Origin: Caballeronia sp. GAFFF1
GTDB taxonomy: Bacteria; Pseudomonadota; Gammaproteobacteria; Burkholderiales; Burkholderiaceae
Assembly (NCBI RefSeq): GCF_023630705.1
Contig: NZ_JALQEM010000037.1
Coordinates: 186,001 to 250,000, forward strand
Direction: 5' to 3'
DNA length: 64,000 nt
In this document: piece after piece, positions 26,015-34,869 of the stretch
Numbering within the stretch: position 1 is the first letter of the stretch
Layout of the letters: each line of letters starts with the position of its first letter
Translations under genes and position numbers: made by a program
The notes under the pieces: model-generated
What the model was told of the DNA's origin: nothing
The model's database searches: none
Seen by the model: only the letters and a program-made list of their open reading frames with translations

Positions 26015-26925
26015 CTAGCGCTTTAGGCCGACGGCCCGGCGCATCGCGGCGGTGATGCCTTGCCGCGTGCGCCAGTAGCCTTCCCACGGGTCTGCAGCGA
26101 GCGTGCGTTGCCGGCGTATGGCTTGTCCCATCGTCCACTGGTCGCCGCTTTTGGCGTCGTTCAACTCATCCCATGAGATCGGCATCGACACGGCCATGCC
26201 GGGGCGAGCACGCACTGAGAAGGCGGCGACCGTGCTGGCGCTTCGCCCGTTGCGTAAATAGTCGATGAATATCTTGCCGACGCGATTCTTCGGGCCGAGC
26301 ACCGCTGAAAAGCGTTGCGGTACCACGCGGGTCATGTGCTGCGCGACCGCCTGTGAAAAGAGCTTAACCTCATCCCATCCTTGTCGGCGGGTGAGCGGCA
26401 CGACGATGTGAAAGCCCTTACCGCCGCTGGTTTTGGCGAAGGAGCGCAAGCCCAGCTCATCCAGTACCACCTTGACGAGCGAGGCCGCTTCGAGCATCGC
26501 GGACCACGGCAGGGCTGGGTCCGGGTCCAGGTCGAAGATGACACGGTCTGGATGTTCGAGGTCGGGCGCCACGCCATTCCATGAGTGGATTTCCACGACG
26601 CTCATCTGCGCGAGTCCGACTAGCGCGTCCGCGCTGTTAGCCACCAGCAGCGGCTTGTGCCCCGGATAGAGACTCACGGGCAACTCTTCGATGCCGGGGA
26701 TGCGCGCGCGTTCGGAGTGCTTCTGGAAAAACAGCTCGCCGGCAATACCGTCGGGCGCACGCACCAGTGCGAGCGGCCGGGCATGAAGGTAGGGCAGCGC
26801 CCATTCGGCGATGGCGTCGTAGTAACGCACGATGTCGAGCTTGGTGCGGCCTGAGGCCTGATCCATCACGCGCTGTGGGTTGCTAATCTTGATGTCGCCG
26901 ACGACGACCGTGCCGCGCGGACCTG
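26015..26925 (-). pseudogene. LigD polymerase domain (NHEJ), detached from ligase
   Basis: About 300 residues of the archaeo-eukaryotic primase-type polymerase domain of DNA ligase D: VGDIKISNPQRVMDQASG at the domain start, KLDIVRYYDAIAEW, ELFFQKHSE, VVEIHSWN, the catalytic DLDPDP motif, SGGKGFHIVVPL, and FIDYLRN. In NHEJ this domain fills gaps and adds nucleotides at breaks. The ligase and phosphoesterase domains are absent, no ku gene is seen, and upstream the frame runs into an antiporter fragment (junction about 26925), so the domain has no start of its own. In-frame ATGs at 27004 or 26962 would give a chimeric product. Probably a broken ligD, but the domain itself is intact. Confidence 0.8.
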
Positions 26926-27300
26926 GAGCCGATGCAAAACTGCCGATAACGACCATGAGACCCAGTTCGACGAAGCGCTCGTCTTCGACAGAGAAGCCCA
27001 TCATGTTCTCCGCGATATAGGCGTGAGCCAATCCGGATCCTTCGCAGCTTCCTCCCGCTGACCTCGCTCGACCGAATCCAATACCTCGCCTGGCGGTTTC
27101 TCGCCGGTTGCCTTCATTTCCTGTCGCCGGAGCGCCACACCCGCAACGAAGACGGCAATGAACGCGTAGCCATCGACGATCAAGGTCGCACCGTAGGCCA
27201 AGGCAACGGTGCCGAGCGCAAGAAAACCCTCCAGACCCAAAGCATGGTCGTACTTCGTGCGCAGCTTCGTCACAAGCACAACGACACCGGTGCCCAACGC
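26926..27300 (-). pseudogene. Cation:proton antiporter (NhaP-like) fragment, frameshifted
   Basis: Minus-strand frame 27297-27001 encodes LGLEGFLALGTVALAYGATL and VDGYAFIAVFVAGVALRR, a typical membrane segment pair of Na+(K+)/H+ antiporters. Near 27025 the similarity shifts one frame: HAYIAENMMGFSVEDERFVEL and MVVIGSFAS continue in the frame of the LigD domain. Both ends of the antiporter (about 400 residues when complete) are missing. A fragment trapped between a broken Lrp gene and the LigD domain. Confidence 0.7.
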
Positions 27301-27302
27301 CC

Positions 27303-27431
27303 ATCGTTTCCTACGTCGGCATTGCCACCGCGCCGAGCGCCTGGGCCACCGTCGAACGCCAACTGGCGAAGGTCATCGAGATAGAAAGCCTGAGCTCCCT
27401 AAGCGGCGATTTCGATTTCTTCGCGACGGTG
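27303..27431 (+). pseudogene. Lrp/AsnC effector-domain fragment, inverted
   Basis: On the plus strand these 129 bases encode IVSYVGIATAPSAWATVERQ, then LAKVIEIESLSSLSGDFDFF and ATV: the first half of an Lrp/AsnC C-terminal (RAM) domain, including the G-D-F-D turn. It abuts, in opposite orientation, the Lrp N-terminal domain encoded on the minus strand. Turned around, it would continue the minus-strand protein exactly where that one breaks off. A small inversion is the simplest explanation. Confidence 0.75.
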
Positions 27432-27667
27432 CCCATATCGCTGAACTCTCGGCCGATGCGGACGCCGTAGCCAGCGATAACGCCGAGCCGTTCCATCCGG
27501 CCGACGCGTGCGATGACTGTGGTGCGCGCCACGCCGAGGCGTCGCGCAAGCAGGGCGACGCTCGTGCGGGAATCGTCCTGCAACTGGCGCAATAGATTGC
27601 GGTCTAGCGAGTCGAGCGAGTTCTCATCGTCCAATTCAACTCCTTGGGGAAACATGCGACGCGGCAA
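27432..27667 (-). pseudogene. Lrp/AsnC regulator, N-terminal DNA-binding fragment
   Basis: Minus-strand start at 27667. SLDRNLLRQLQDDSRTSVAL, ARRLGVARTTVIARVGRMER and LGVIAGYGVRIG are the Lrp-type helix-turn-helix. After GREFSDMG (about residue 79) the frame leaves the family. The missing effector half is found inverted next to it (27303-27431), and the final 35-40 residues are gone. Divergent from the histidase-family gene, so it may once have regulated it. Confidence 0.8.
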
Positions 27668-27779
27668 GCTGAGAGCACGCAGGTATCACGCGAGGGCATA
27701 GGCTGCCACCGACGAAATCCCTGCGAGGCCACGGAAACTCGAAACAGAGTGGAGGCTCACCAACTCGTCGACGCCCGTC

Positions 27780-27811
27780 TTGACAACATAAATAGATTAT
27801 CTATTATCTAT
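27780..27811 (+). promoter_or_regulatory. Sigma-70 promoter and operator-like repeats before the lyase gene
   Basis: TTGACA (27780-27785), a 16-base spacer and TATTAT (27802-27807) form a good promoter about 30 bases before the lyase start. The spacer/-10 region contains TAGAT-T-ATCTA (27793-27803) and tandem ATTATCT units (27796-27809), which could be the operator of the downstream GntR regulator (inference). Confidence 0.65.
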
Positions 27812-27836
27812 CGCACGACGACAGCCGGAGAACGCA

Positions 27837-29492
27837 ATGCAACGTACAGTCATCCTCGATGGAGCGACCCTGACCGCCCAGGCGCTCAGCGACGTCGCAC
27901 GCCACCACGCCCGCGTCGAACTATGTCCGACGTCACGCAATCTGGTGCAGGCGACGCGGGCCTATATCGAGGAAAAGTGGCTCAACGACACCGCGCCGCT
28001 GATGTACGCGTTCAATACGGGTGTCGGCAGCCTCAAGAACCGCCGGATCGGCAGCGAGGACATATCGGCGTTCCAGCGCAATCTCGTCCTCTCACACTCG
28101 GCGAGCACGGGTGACTTGATGCCCCCGGACGCGGTCCGGGCGATGATGGCGATCAGAGCTAACGCCTTTGCGAGCAATCGCTCGGGAGTCCGGGTCCAGA
28201 TCGTCGACCGGCTTCTCGCCATGTTGAATCACGACATCGTTCCCGTAATCGCCTCAAAGGGCAGCGTGGGAGCCAGTGGGGACCTCGCACCACTGGCCAT
28301 CATGAGCGCAGCGCTTATGGGGATGGCTGAGAGCAAAGTCCGGTTCCATGGGGAGATTGTGTCGGCGCCTGCCGCCTTTGAGCGGGCAGGGCTGCCTGCA
28401 ACGATGGACGTCCAAGCGAAGGACGCTACGGCTCTCATCAACGGAGCAACGGCGTCGTTGGCCTACGCGGTGTTGGCCGCTTATGACGCCCGCGCAGTTC
28501 TGTCCGACGCGACGATTTCGCTTGGTATGACGCTGGAGGCGCTAAGGGCCGAACTGTCATGCTTTGACGACCGAGTCATGCTGGCTCGCCCGCACTCCGG
28601 TCAGCGGCGGATAGCCGCGGCGATCCGGGCGGTCATGTGCGGGACCGAGCGGTGCAGAGAGGAGTCTAGAAGAGTGCGCTTGGACTCACCTGCTGGCGGT
28701 AACGGCGCAAGAGACCGAGCCGCATTTGAACCACGTATCCAAGACGCCTATTCATTGCGGTGCGCGCCGCAGGTCTATGGACCCGCCCTCGACGCACTCG
28801 ATTATATTGATGGCATCCTGGCGACGGAAATGAACAGTGCGACCGACAATCCGCTGATCTTCCCTGACGCCGCAGGAGCCTACCAAGTAATCTCAGGTGG
28901 ACACTTTCACGGTCAATACGTTGCTCAGGCAATGGATCTACTTGCACTGGTGATGACCGACCTCGGCGCTATCTGTGATCGACGCACTGCGCGTCTCATT
29001 GATCCAGCGTGCAACTTCGGCTTGCCCACGAACCTCATCGCGGAACGGCCGGGCATCAACACAGGCTTCGCCGTCGTCCAGAGCATGGGTACAGGGCTGG
29101 TTCTTGAAAACGTCGCGCTGTGCAGCCCTGCCAGTGTGATAAGTCTGCCTGCGAAGGGCAACACCGAAGACCATGTTAGCAACTCCTGCTTTGCTGCGCG
29201 TCGCACGAGAACGATTGTTGAGAACACCCAGTCCATTGTGGCCGCCGAGTTGCTGGTCGCCGCTCAAGCTATCGACCTATCGGACGCTCACCTGGCCGCC
29301 TATGCCCTTGGACGGGGAGCGTCCGCGGCTCACAGAGTGATTCGTGAGAAAATCCCCGCAACGCTTGGCGACGATAGATGGGTACACGACGACATCGAGG
29401 CCGTGCGCTCTATGGTCGTTCACGGCACGTTGAGGCGGGCGGTTGAGGCGGTATGCGGTCCTTTTTTTGGCGCCGTTGACTTACCGGCATGA
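27837..29492 (+). CDS. MIO-dependent aromatic amino-acid lyase, histidase (HutH) family
   Basis: 551 residues. Enzymes of this family remove ammonia from His, Phe or Tyr through the MIO cofactor formed from Ala-Ser-Gly, here residues 146-148 in KGSVGASGDLAPLA. Other active-site features: Tyr57 in MYAFNTGVG, His87 in NLVLSHSAS, IQDAYSLRCAPQV, EMNSATDNPLIF and NTEDHVSNS (Glu in the position found in histidases). The SH and TEDHVS motifs favour histidine-like substrates over Phe, but no other hut genes are adjacent, so the substrate is open. The next gene, 18 bases downstream, is a GntR regulator. Confidence 0.9.
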   Translation: MQRTVILDGATLTAQALSDVARHHARVELCPTSRNLVQATRAYIEEKWLNDTAPLMYAFNTGVGSLKNRRIGSEDISAFQRNLVLSHSASTGDLMPPDAVRAMMAIRANAFASNRSGVRVQIVDRLLAMLNHDIVPVIASKGSVGASGDLAPLAIMSAALMGMAESKVRFHGEIVSAPAAFERAGLPATMDVQAKDATALINGATASLAYAVLAAYDARAVLSDATISLGMTLEALRAELSCFDDRVMLARPHSGQRRIAAAIRAVMCGTERCREESRRVRLDSPAGGNGARDRAAFEPRIQDAYSLRCAPQVYGPALDALDYIDGILATEMNSATDNPLIFPDAAGAYQVISGGHFHGQYVAQAMDLLALVMTDLGAICDRRTARLIDPACNFGLPTNLIAERPGINTGFAVVQSMGTGLVLENVALCSPASVISLPAKGNTEDHVSNSCFAARRTRTIVENTQSIVAAELLVAAQAIDLSDAHLAAYALGRGASAAHRVIREKIPATLGDDRWVHDDIEAVRSMVVHGTLRRAVEAVCGPFFGAVDLPA

Positions 29493-29510
29493 ACATTTCA
29501 CGAGTATAAG

Positions 29511-30185
29511 ATGCGCGAATCGACCAGTATGACCTTACAAGAACGGATTGCGGGGCGACTGGCGGATCGAATCGTGAAAGGCGAGCTGCAGCCGGGAGAG
29601 TGGTTACGGCAAGATGCAATCGCCGCCGAATTCACCACCAGTCACGTACCCGTCCGCGAGGCGTTCCGTCGGCTCGAGTCGAAAGGCCTCGTTCAAAGCG
29701 TGCCGCGTCGAGGTGTACGGGTAGCCGACCTCGACGAGCCGTCAATCGTGGAGATCACAAGGATGCGGGCGGCTTTAGAGACGTTAGCAATGCGAGTGGC
29801 GATGCCGTTGATTCAAGACACCGACATTGCCGCAGCCACCGCTGCAATCGAGCGAGCGAATCGAGCTGTCGACATCGAAGAATGGGAACGTTGCAATCGT
29901 GAGTTCCACGAGGCCATTAGCCGACCGTGTGCCATGCCAAGGCTACTTCAGACGATCGACGAACTACACGTAGCACGCTTGCGCTATATGTACGCAACAG
30001 CACACGAAACGGACTGGGACCCTCAGTCGCAGGAGGAGCACTGCCAGATCCTCGATGCAATACGCCAACAAGACGTAACAAAGGCGTGCGCCTGCATCGA
30101 ACGACATATTCTCGATTCCGTGGAGATCCTTATCAATGCGCTCCGCGACCGACAGCGAACAGTGAAAGTCCCGGTCGAAATCTAA
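29511..30185 (+). CDS. GntR-family (FadR subgroup) transcriptional regulator
   Basis: 224 residues. Winged helix at about 7-75 (LADRIVKGELQPGEWLRQD, FTTSHVPVREAFRRLESKGLV, RRGVRVADL). Then an FCD-type effector domain of helices with likely metal-binding His residues (CNREFHEAI, EEHCQILDAI, IERHILDSV). It begins 18 bases after the lyase gene and is likely co-transcribed, so it probably autoregulates the unit in response to the substrate or product. An ATG at 29529 is a possible alternative start. Confidence 0.92.
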   Translation: MRESTSMTLQERIAGRLADRIVKGELQPGEWLRQDAIAAEFTTSHVPVREAFRRLESKGLVQSVPRRGVRVADLDEPSIVEITRMRAALETLAMRVAMPLIQDTDIAAATAAIERANRAVDIEEWERCNREFHEAISRPCAMPRLLQTIDELHVARLRYMYATAHETDWDPQSQEEHCQILDAIRQQDVTKACACIERHILDSVEILINALRDRQRTVKVPVEI

Positions 30186-30718
30186 TCGTCTTCTCTTGCG
30201 CTTGGTGAGACGGCATTCATCAATTATCCAACCTTTCTTTAGGCACCCCACGGATACGTTGCTCGGATGTGGTGGTCAATGAAGCTGCCGGCTTTTCTAG
30301 GGACTTAGTAGGCCTAATGTGGTTGGAGCCGCGACTCCAGTACCGCTTCTCGCCCACCTTCGCCGTCACAGCGGCGAAACGGTTGGCTAACCAACTGCCC
30401 GCGCCGCCCTCGCCCGCAGCATAGACTAGCTTGGAAGACGGGTGACGTGTGATGAAACGCATCGCCTACCTCACCACCGCCAAAGCCGCTGATCGCCACA
30501 ATCCGAACGCCAAGGCTCATCTTAGTTGCCTGCTCCCAAGGTCATCTAGAAGGATCATTTCATGGCGAGGGCGAGGTCACCGGCCAAAAAAGTCAATCCT
30601 CGCACCGTCGGATTCTCGACGATCGAGGCGAATGCCTCGACCTCGGGCGGACCAAGGAAGCGTCGACAACGGCATTGGTAGAGCAATCGCAATATAGGCG
30701 TCCGACGGCGCTATGTGC
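30186..30718. other. Intergenic region with possible decayed gene
   Basis: About 530 bases. On the minus strand two frames (around 30220-30462 and 30314-30520) together look weakly coding (MSLGVRIVAISGFGGG; AGSWLANRFAAVTAKVGEK), perhaps a frameshifted remnant, but I cannot assign a family. Confidence 0.35.
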
Positions 30719-31832
30719 TCAACGCACACATCGAAACGAAGCAGCATCATTGACGTCACCGCCTTCGTAGCGGGCCCACTTCGGATAGTCGCATAGCGGT
30801 CGCGTGCGGCCCGGAACCCCAGCCGTATCGCTTGTCACTTGCGCAACTGGCGCCTTGTCTCGCTCGACCCACTGGGCGAGCGCCGACAGAGAATCCCAAG
30901 TGGCATTGAAGGTACTGCTGGCAGCGTGTCCCATGCCGGGAATCTCGTAGAAACGCACGAACGAATCGACGCAGTCAACGCCAAATTGCGCTTGCAAGCG
31001 CATCGCACGCCTGCATCGCCGCGTTGTACACGGCCTGGCGTTTCCCCACCGAGAGATACGCGCCCGGTTTCGCTAGGGCGCGGCTCATGCGCTGCCCTGC
31101 GAGCAGGGCGGCAGCATCGTCCCATGCCGGATACCATGCAATTGCACCGTCCCAGTCAGACGGCCAGCGTTGGATGGCCGTCACTGCCTCGCGCCCGCCA
31201 GTCGAGCCCCCGGCAAAATAGGCCTTGCTGGGCAAACGCGCATAGCGGGCTTTGATGATCGCCAGAGCCGCGTCGTGGGTTTTCTTCAACGCGTCGCCGC
31301 CGAAATTCTTCAACGCCTCGTCGTTCGCACCGAAGCGTCCGTCCTGAGAACCCAACGCGTTAGCCTGATGGCCGGAGTCGCTGGCAAACGTCGCGTAGCC
31401 GCGACCGAGCGGCACAGCTGCATCGACGGGACCATTGGGTACGTTGCCCGCCACATTGGGGATGGTGCCGTCGAATCCGCCGCCGCCGAACATCAAGACC
31501 TTGCCGTTCCACTGGGCGGGAAGCGCCACTCTGAACTGGATGTCGGGCGCGAACCTGTCGATGGGGGATATCTTGCCTGTCACTTCGCAGTAGTCCGGTA
31601 ACGCGCTTGCACCGCTTCCGCTCGCGGTGACCGGCTTGACCGCAGTGACGCTCGCTCCGGATGTGGGCTCGCCAATTTCCGAAGCCGGCACCACAAAGCC
31701 TTGAAGACGTTGGCAGGCGGCTTCGTGTCCCGCTGGCGGCGTCGCACCGATGCTGTATGCCGAAACCGCGGAAGTGACGATAGCCGCGATCACGCGCGCG
31801 GCCCTCGCAATGCAGCACTGACCTGTTGCCAT
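30719..31832 (-). pseudogene. Tannase / feruloyl esterase family, internal deletion
   Basis: N-terminal 270 residues: signal peptide, EAACQRLQGFVVPAS, FRVALPAQWNGKVLMFGGGG, nucleophile motif AYFAGGSTGGREAV, then MQACDA. These are followed near 31000, in another frame, by the C-terminal part (VRFYEIPGMGHA with the catalytic His, TWDSLSALAQWVERDKAP, GRTRPLCDYPKW). Complete tannases have about 550 residues; here the roughly 180-residue middle including the catalytic Asp region is missing. An extracellular or periplasmic ester hydrolase of gallate/ferulate esters that is now inactive. Confidence 0.85.
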
Positions 31833-32060
31833 AACGTCTCCTTATGGATAACGCCTCACGTGGGCGTGGCTTATTTAGCAGTAGCGGCATCGGCCGCGAA
31901 CTGGCTTGACCCGTGGAGCGCGACCGACGCATGTCACCGGTGAAAGCCATTTGATAGTAGTGGCGGCATCTGGGCGGCGCGAGGTCAGATTCGGACTCGA
32001 AAAGGTGCTACGAGGACAATCTCAGCATGCTCGTCGCGGACGGGCGCGACGAGCGATCTG

Positions 32061-32120
32061 GCAAGGTCTGGCAAGGTCTGGCAAGGTCTGGCAAGGTCTG
32101 GCAAGGTCTGGCAAGGTCTG
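32061..32120 (+). repeat. Six tandem copies of GCAAGGTCTG
   Basis: Six exact head-to-tail copies of a 10-base unit, preceded by a partial unit (ATCTG) and ending directly where the transposase remnant begins (GCAGAACGG). A 10-base unit shifts the reading frame with each copy, and identical copies suggest recent slippage. Confidence 0.95.
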
Positions 32121-32230
32121 GCAGAACGGCGCGGACGAAAGATTCAACGGCAAGTTCCGAGATCAACGTTTGAGCCTTAAATGGTTCTGGACGCGCGCGG
32201 AAGCGAAGATCGTGATCGAAAGCCGCGCAC
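32121..32230 (+). mobile_element. IS3-family transposase (OrfB) remnant
   Basis: The translation NGADERFNGKFRDQRLSLKW then FWTRAEAKIVIES corresponds to the segment of IS3/IS407-type transposases around SFNGKFRDECL and SRAEAR-x-IE, just before the last catalytic Glu region. Only about 35 residues remain; inverted repeats and the rest of the element are missing. Confidence 0.75.
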
Positions 32231-32751
32231 GATCGGCAAGACTGCGTGTCGAGTCGCTTCTCGAGTAGGCGAATTCGTTGGCTCAACGGTGGCTGCGTGA
32301 CATATCAGCGCTCGGCCGCGCGAGATAACACGACGATGCTGGCCCGATCAGTTGTGCTTCCCGCTAGGGAAGGGCGATGGGCTCGATGAGGGTCCAATGG
32401 GGCGTCGTCAGCTCTAGACCACGCGGCAATCTCATCGCGGCGGTAGAGGAAACACGCCGATGCGCGCATCGCCCAGCGTCGTTGAACGGCTCTATTGCTG
32501 CACATCTGTCAATGAGGACTCACACCATTTTCAAGGCGAAACGTTCCTCTTCAACGTTAGCGTCACTTAAAAGCTTTCGAAACCCGCCAAGAACGGACGA
32601 CCGGCTTCGGACCACTGATCGTCGACAAGCGCCTAGCGATGAAAGGCATGCGGGGCGTTTTTCATTCCGTTGTCGTCCCTGGGTCTAGCGTACTCGATAC
32701 CCGGCTTCACTGGCCTCGCCATCGTGACGCGCCGCGCGCGGGGAGTTTGGT

Positions 32752-33528
32752 TCACGCGGGCGTGTAGATCGCAAGTTTCAACGCAGGGTCGTCGTTCGCC
32801 TGAAAGCTCGCGTAATCGTAGCGTTGCGCGCCACGCTCAGGATGGGTCAGCACCTTCTGCCCGGACGTGCCTCCTCGAACATCGTGCGCGTTCCACCATT
32901 TCGCGAACTCGGCGCTGTGCGAGCGAAGTCTTTCGACGAGTTCGACAAAGGCTGGATCGTCAGCATAGAGATCATGCGTTGCGCGAAACAACGCGATCAT
33001 GCGACGCGCCTCGCTGGTCCAGGTCGCGCCGAATAGCCGTCGAGCATCCGGTTCGATGAACATGAACACCAGAATGTTGCGGTCCGGTTCGGCGAGACGG
33101 TCGAAGCCGAGCAGATCGGCCGCCGCACCATTCCAGGCCAGCAGATCCCAGCGCCTGCCCGTGACATACGCGGGAAGCTCGAGTGTCGCGATCAGATTCG
33201 CGATGGGTCCCGGCACGCTCTCGCGAGTGAAGGGCTGCCGATCGCCGATGCGTGCCAGTGCGCGCAGATGCGCCGCCTCGACTTTGCCGAGCCGCAGCGC
33301 GCGAGCCAGCGCTTCGAGCGTGGTATCGGACGGACTTACCGTGCGGCCCTGCTCGAGCCGCACGTACCAGTCCACGCCAATGCCCGCGAGTTCCGCCACT
33401 TCCTCGCGACGCAAACCGGGCGTGCGACGCCGCCGGCCGCCGTTAGTGAGTCCCACGGATTCGGGACTCAGCTTCTCGCGCCGTGAGCGCAGGAAATCGC
33501 CAAACTCGCTTCGGCTCGCTTTTGTCAC
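32752..33528 (-). CDS. XRE-family regulator with MmyB-like ligand domain
   Basis: 258 residues. Helix-turn-helix in the N-terminal third (FGDFLRSRREKL, RTPGLRREEVAELAGIGVDW, RLEQGRTVSPS). It is followed by the MmyB-like PAS-related ligand domain (AYVTGRRWDLLAWN, NILVFMFIEPDARRLF, FAKWWNAHDV). Such regulators usually repress the divergent oxidoreductase gene and respond to small hydrophobic or reactive compounds. The divergent MDR gene starts 116 bases away. Confidence 0.93.
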   Translation of the reverse strand: MTKASRSEFGDFLRSRREKLSPESVGLTNGGRRRRTPGLRREEVAELAGIGVDWYVRLEQGRTVSPSDTTLEALARALRLGKVEAAHLRALARIGDRQPFTRESVPGPIANLIATLELPAYVTGRRWDLLAWNGAAADLLGFDRLAEPDRNILVFMFIEPDARRLFGATWTSEARRMIALFRATHDLYADDPAFVELVERLRSHSAEFAKWWNAHDVRGGTSGQKVLTHPERGAQRYDYASFQANDDPALKLAIYTPA

Positions 33529-33644
33529 GACCGTCCTTCCTGTAAAAGCAGGTACGCGGCAATCCCAGGATAGTGCTAGGCCTTGTTGCCGATTCTACGC
33601 CTGCCAGAATGGCCTTGCCTGACCACCATCAAAAGGAGACTCCG

Positions 33645-34724
33645 ATGAAAGCAGCCATTCTGCATACGCTCGGCGAGCCGCTTGCGATTGAAGATGTAGG
33701 AGATCCTTCGTTGGGTACCGGCGAAGTGATCGTCGACGTCGTTGCCGCGCCAGTACTGTCGTATGCGCGAGAAGTATTCAGCGGCGAGCGCCGCTACGCG
33801 ATCGAATTGCCAATCGTGCCGGGCTGCGGGGCTATCGGTCGCGTACGCGCGTTTGGCCCCGACGCCACACATCTGAGAACAGGCGACTGGGTTTTCTGCG
33901 ACCCGACCGTTCGTTCACGCGACGACGCGCTCACACCCGACATTACATTGCAGGGGTGGAGTGCACGCGGCGACGGGGGATTGCGCCTTGCGCGACATTT
34001 CCACCACGGCCCGTTTGCCACACAAATGCGCGTGCCGACTGAGAACGCCATTCGCATCGGTGACATCGACCCCGACGATGCCGCGAAATGGTGCGCGCTC
34101 AACACCATGCTGGTTCCGTATGGCGGGTTGCTTGCGTCGAATCTGCAGGCTGGCGAGACATTGCTTGTGAGCGGCGCGACTGGGAATTTTGGCAGTGCGT
34201 GCGTCGCCGTTGCCCTCGCAATGGGTGCGCGCTGCGTGGTCGCGCCGGGCCGCAATAAAAGTTCGCTCGCGGACCTGCAAAGGCGGTTCGGGGAACGCAT
34301 CCGTGCAGTGGAGCTGACTGGCAACGAGGACGACGATCGGGAACGGATGCGTGCGGCTGCCGGAGCCCCTATCGACTGCGTAATGGACCTGCTGCCGCCA
34401 TCTGCGACCACGAGGACGGTGCGCGCGGCGGTGATGGCCGTGCGCCCCCACGGACGCGTTGTGTTAATGGGCGGTGTCGGCATGCTCGGCGGCGACGGCC
34501 TCGACTTGCCTTATCCGTGGATCATGCGCAACGACATCACCGTGCGGGGCAAATGGATGTATCCGCCGGAAGCGGTCACGCTTATGACCGGCCTGGTTCG
34601 CGGCGGTCTGCTCGATCTTGGTCTCTTCGACGTGACCTCCTTCAAGCTCGACGACGTGAACGAAGCCATCGGTCATGCTGCGGCGGATGGAGGCCCGTTC
34701 AGGATGACGGTCGTCCATCCTTAG
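33645..34724 (+). CDS. Zinc-type alcohol dehydrogenase-like (MDR) oxidoreductase
   Basis: 359 residues from ATG 33645, which has AAAAGGAGA upstream; an in-frame extension lacks a ribosome site. MDR fold: N-terminal GroES-like domain (MKAAILHTLGEPLAIED, VPGCGAIGRV) and Rossmann domain (LVSGATGNFGSACVAVALAM, DCVMDLLPPSA, RVVLMGGVG). The zinc-binding GHE motif is not evident, so it may be a quinone-oxidoreductase-like NAD(P)H enzyme. Divergent from the XRE/MmyB regulator, its likely controller. Substrate unknown. Confidence 0.9.
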   Translation: MKAAILHTLGEPLAIEDVGDPSLGTGEVIVDVVAAPVLSYAREVFSGERRYAIELPIVPGCGAIGRVRAFGPDATHLRTGDWVFCDPTVRSRDDALTPDITLQGWSARGDGGLRLARHFHHGPFATQMRVPTENAIRIGDIDPDDAAKWCALNTMLVPYGGLLASNLQAGETLLVSGATGNFGSACVAVALAMGARCVVAPGRNKSSLADLQRRFGERIRAVELTGNEDDDRERMRAAAGAPIDCVMDLLPPSATTRTVRAAVMAVRPHGRVVLMGGVGMLGGDGLDLPYPWIMRNDITVRGKWMYPPEAVTLMTGLVRGGLLDLGLFDVTSFKLDDVNEAIGHAAADGGPFRMTVVHP

Positions 34725-34869
34725 ACCCCGCGCTTGCTGTTCGGTCAGGCGATGCGAGCGCGCCGGCATTCTTATGAGAACGCCAGGTCCGATCGCGTCT
34801 GACCGGTAAGGGCGAGTGTTCGCAGCAAGTCCAACGGTTCCGCGAGTCCACATCACCGGCTGCGCAGTG

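Larger units (their letters stand above)
31833..32751. other. Intergenic region with repeat and IS remnant
   Basis: About 920 bases with no intact gene. It holds the 10-bp tandem repeat (32061-32120) and the IS3 transposase remnant (32121-32230). The remaining 500 bases up to 32751 show nothing I can support. Confidence 0.6.

Noticed and set aside
32061..32120. Tandem repeat considered as a CRISPR array
   Set aside because: Units are 10 bases with no spacers and no cas genes nearby.
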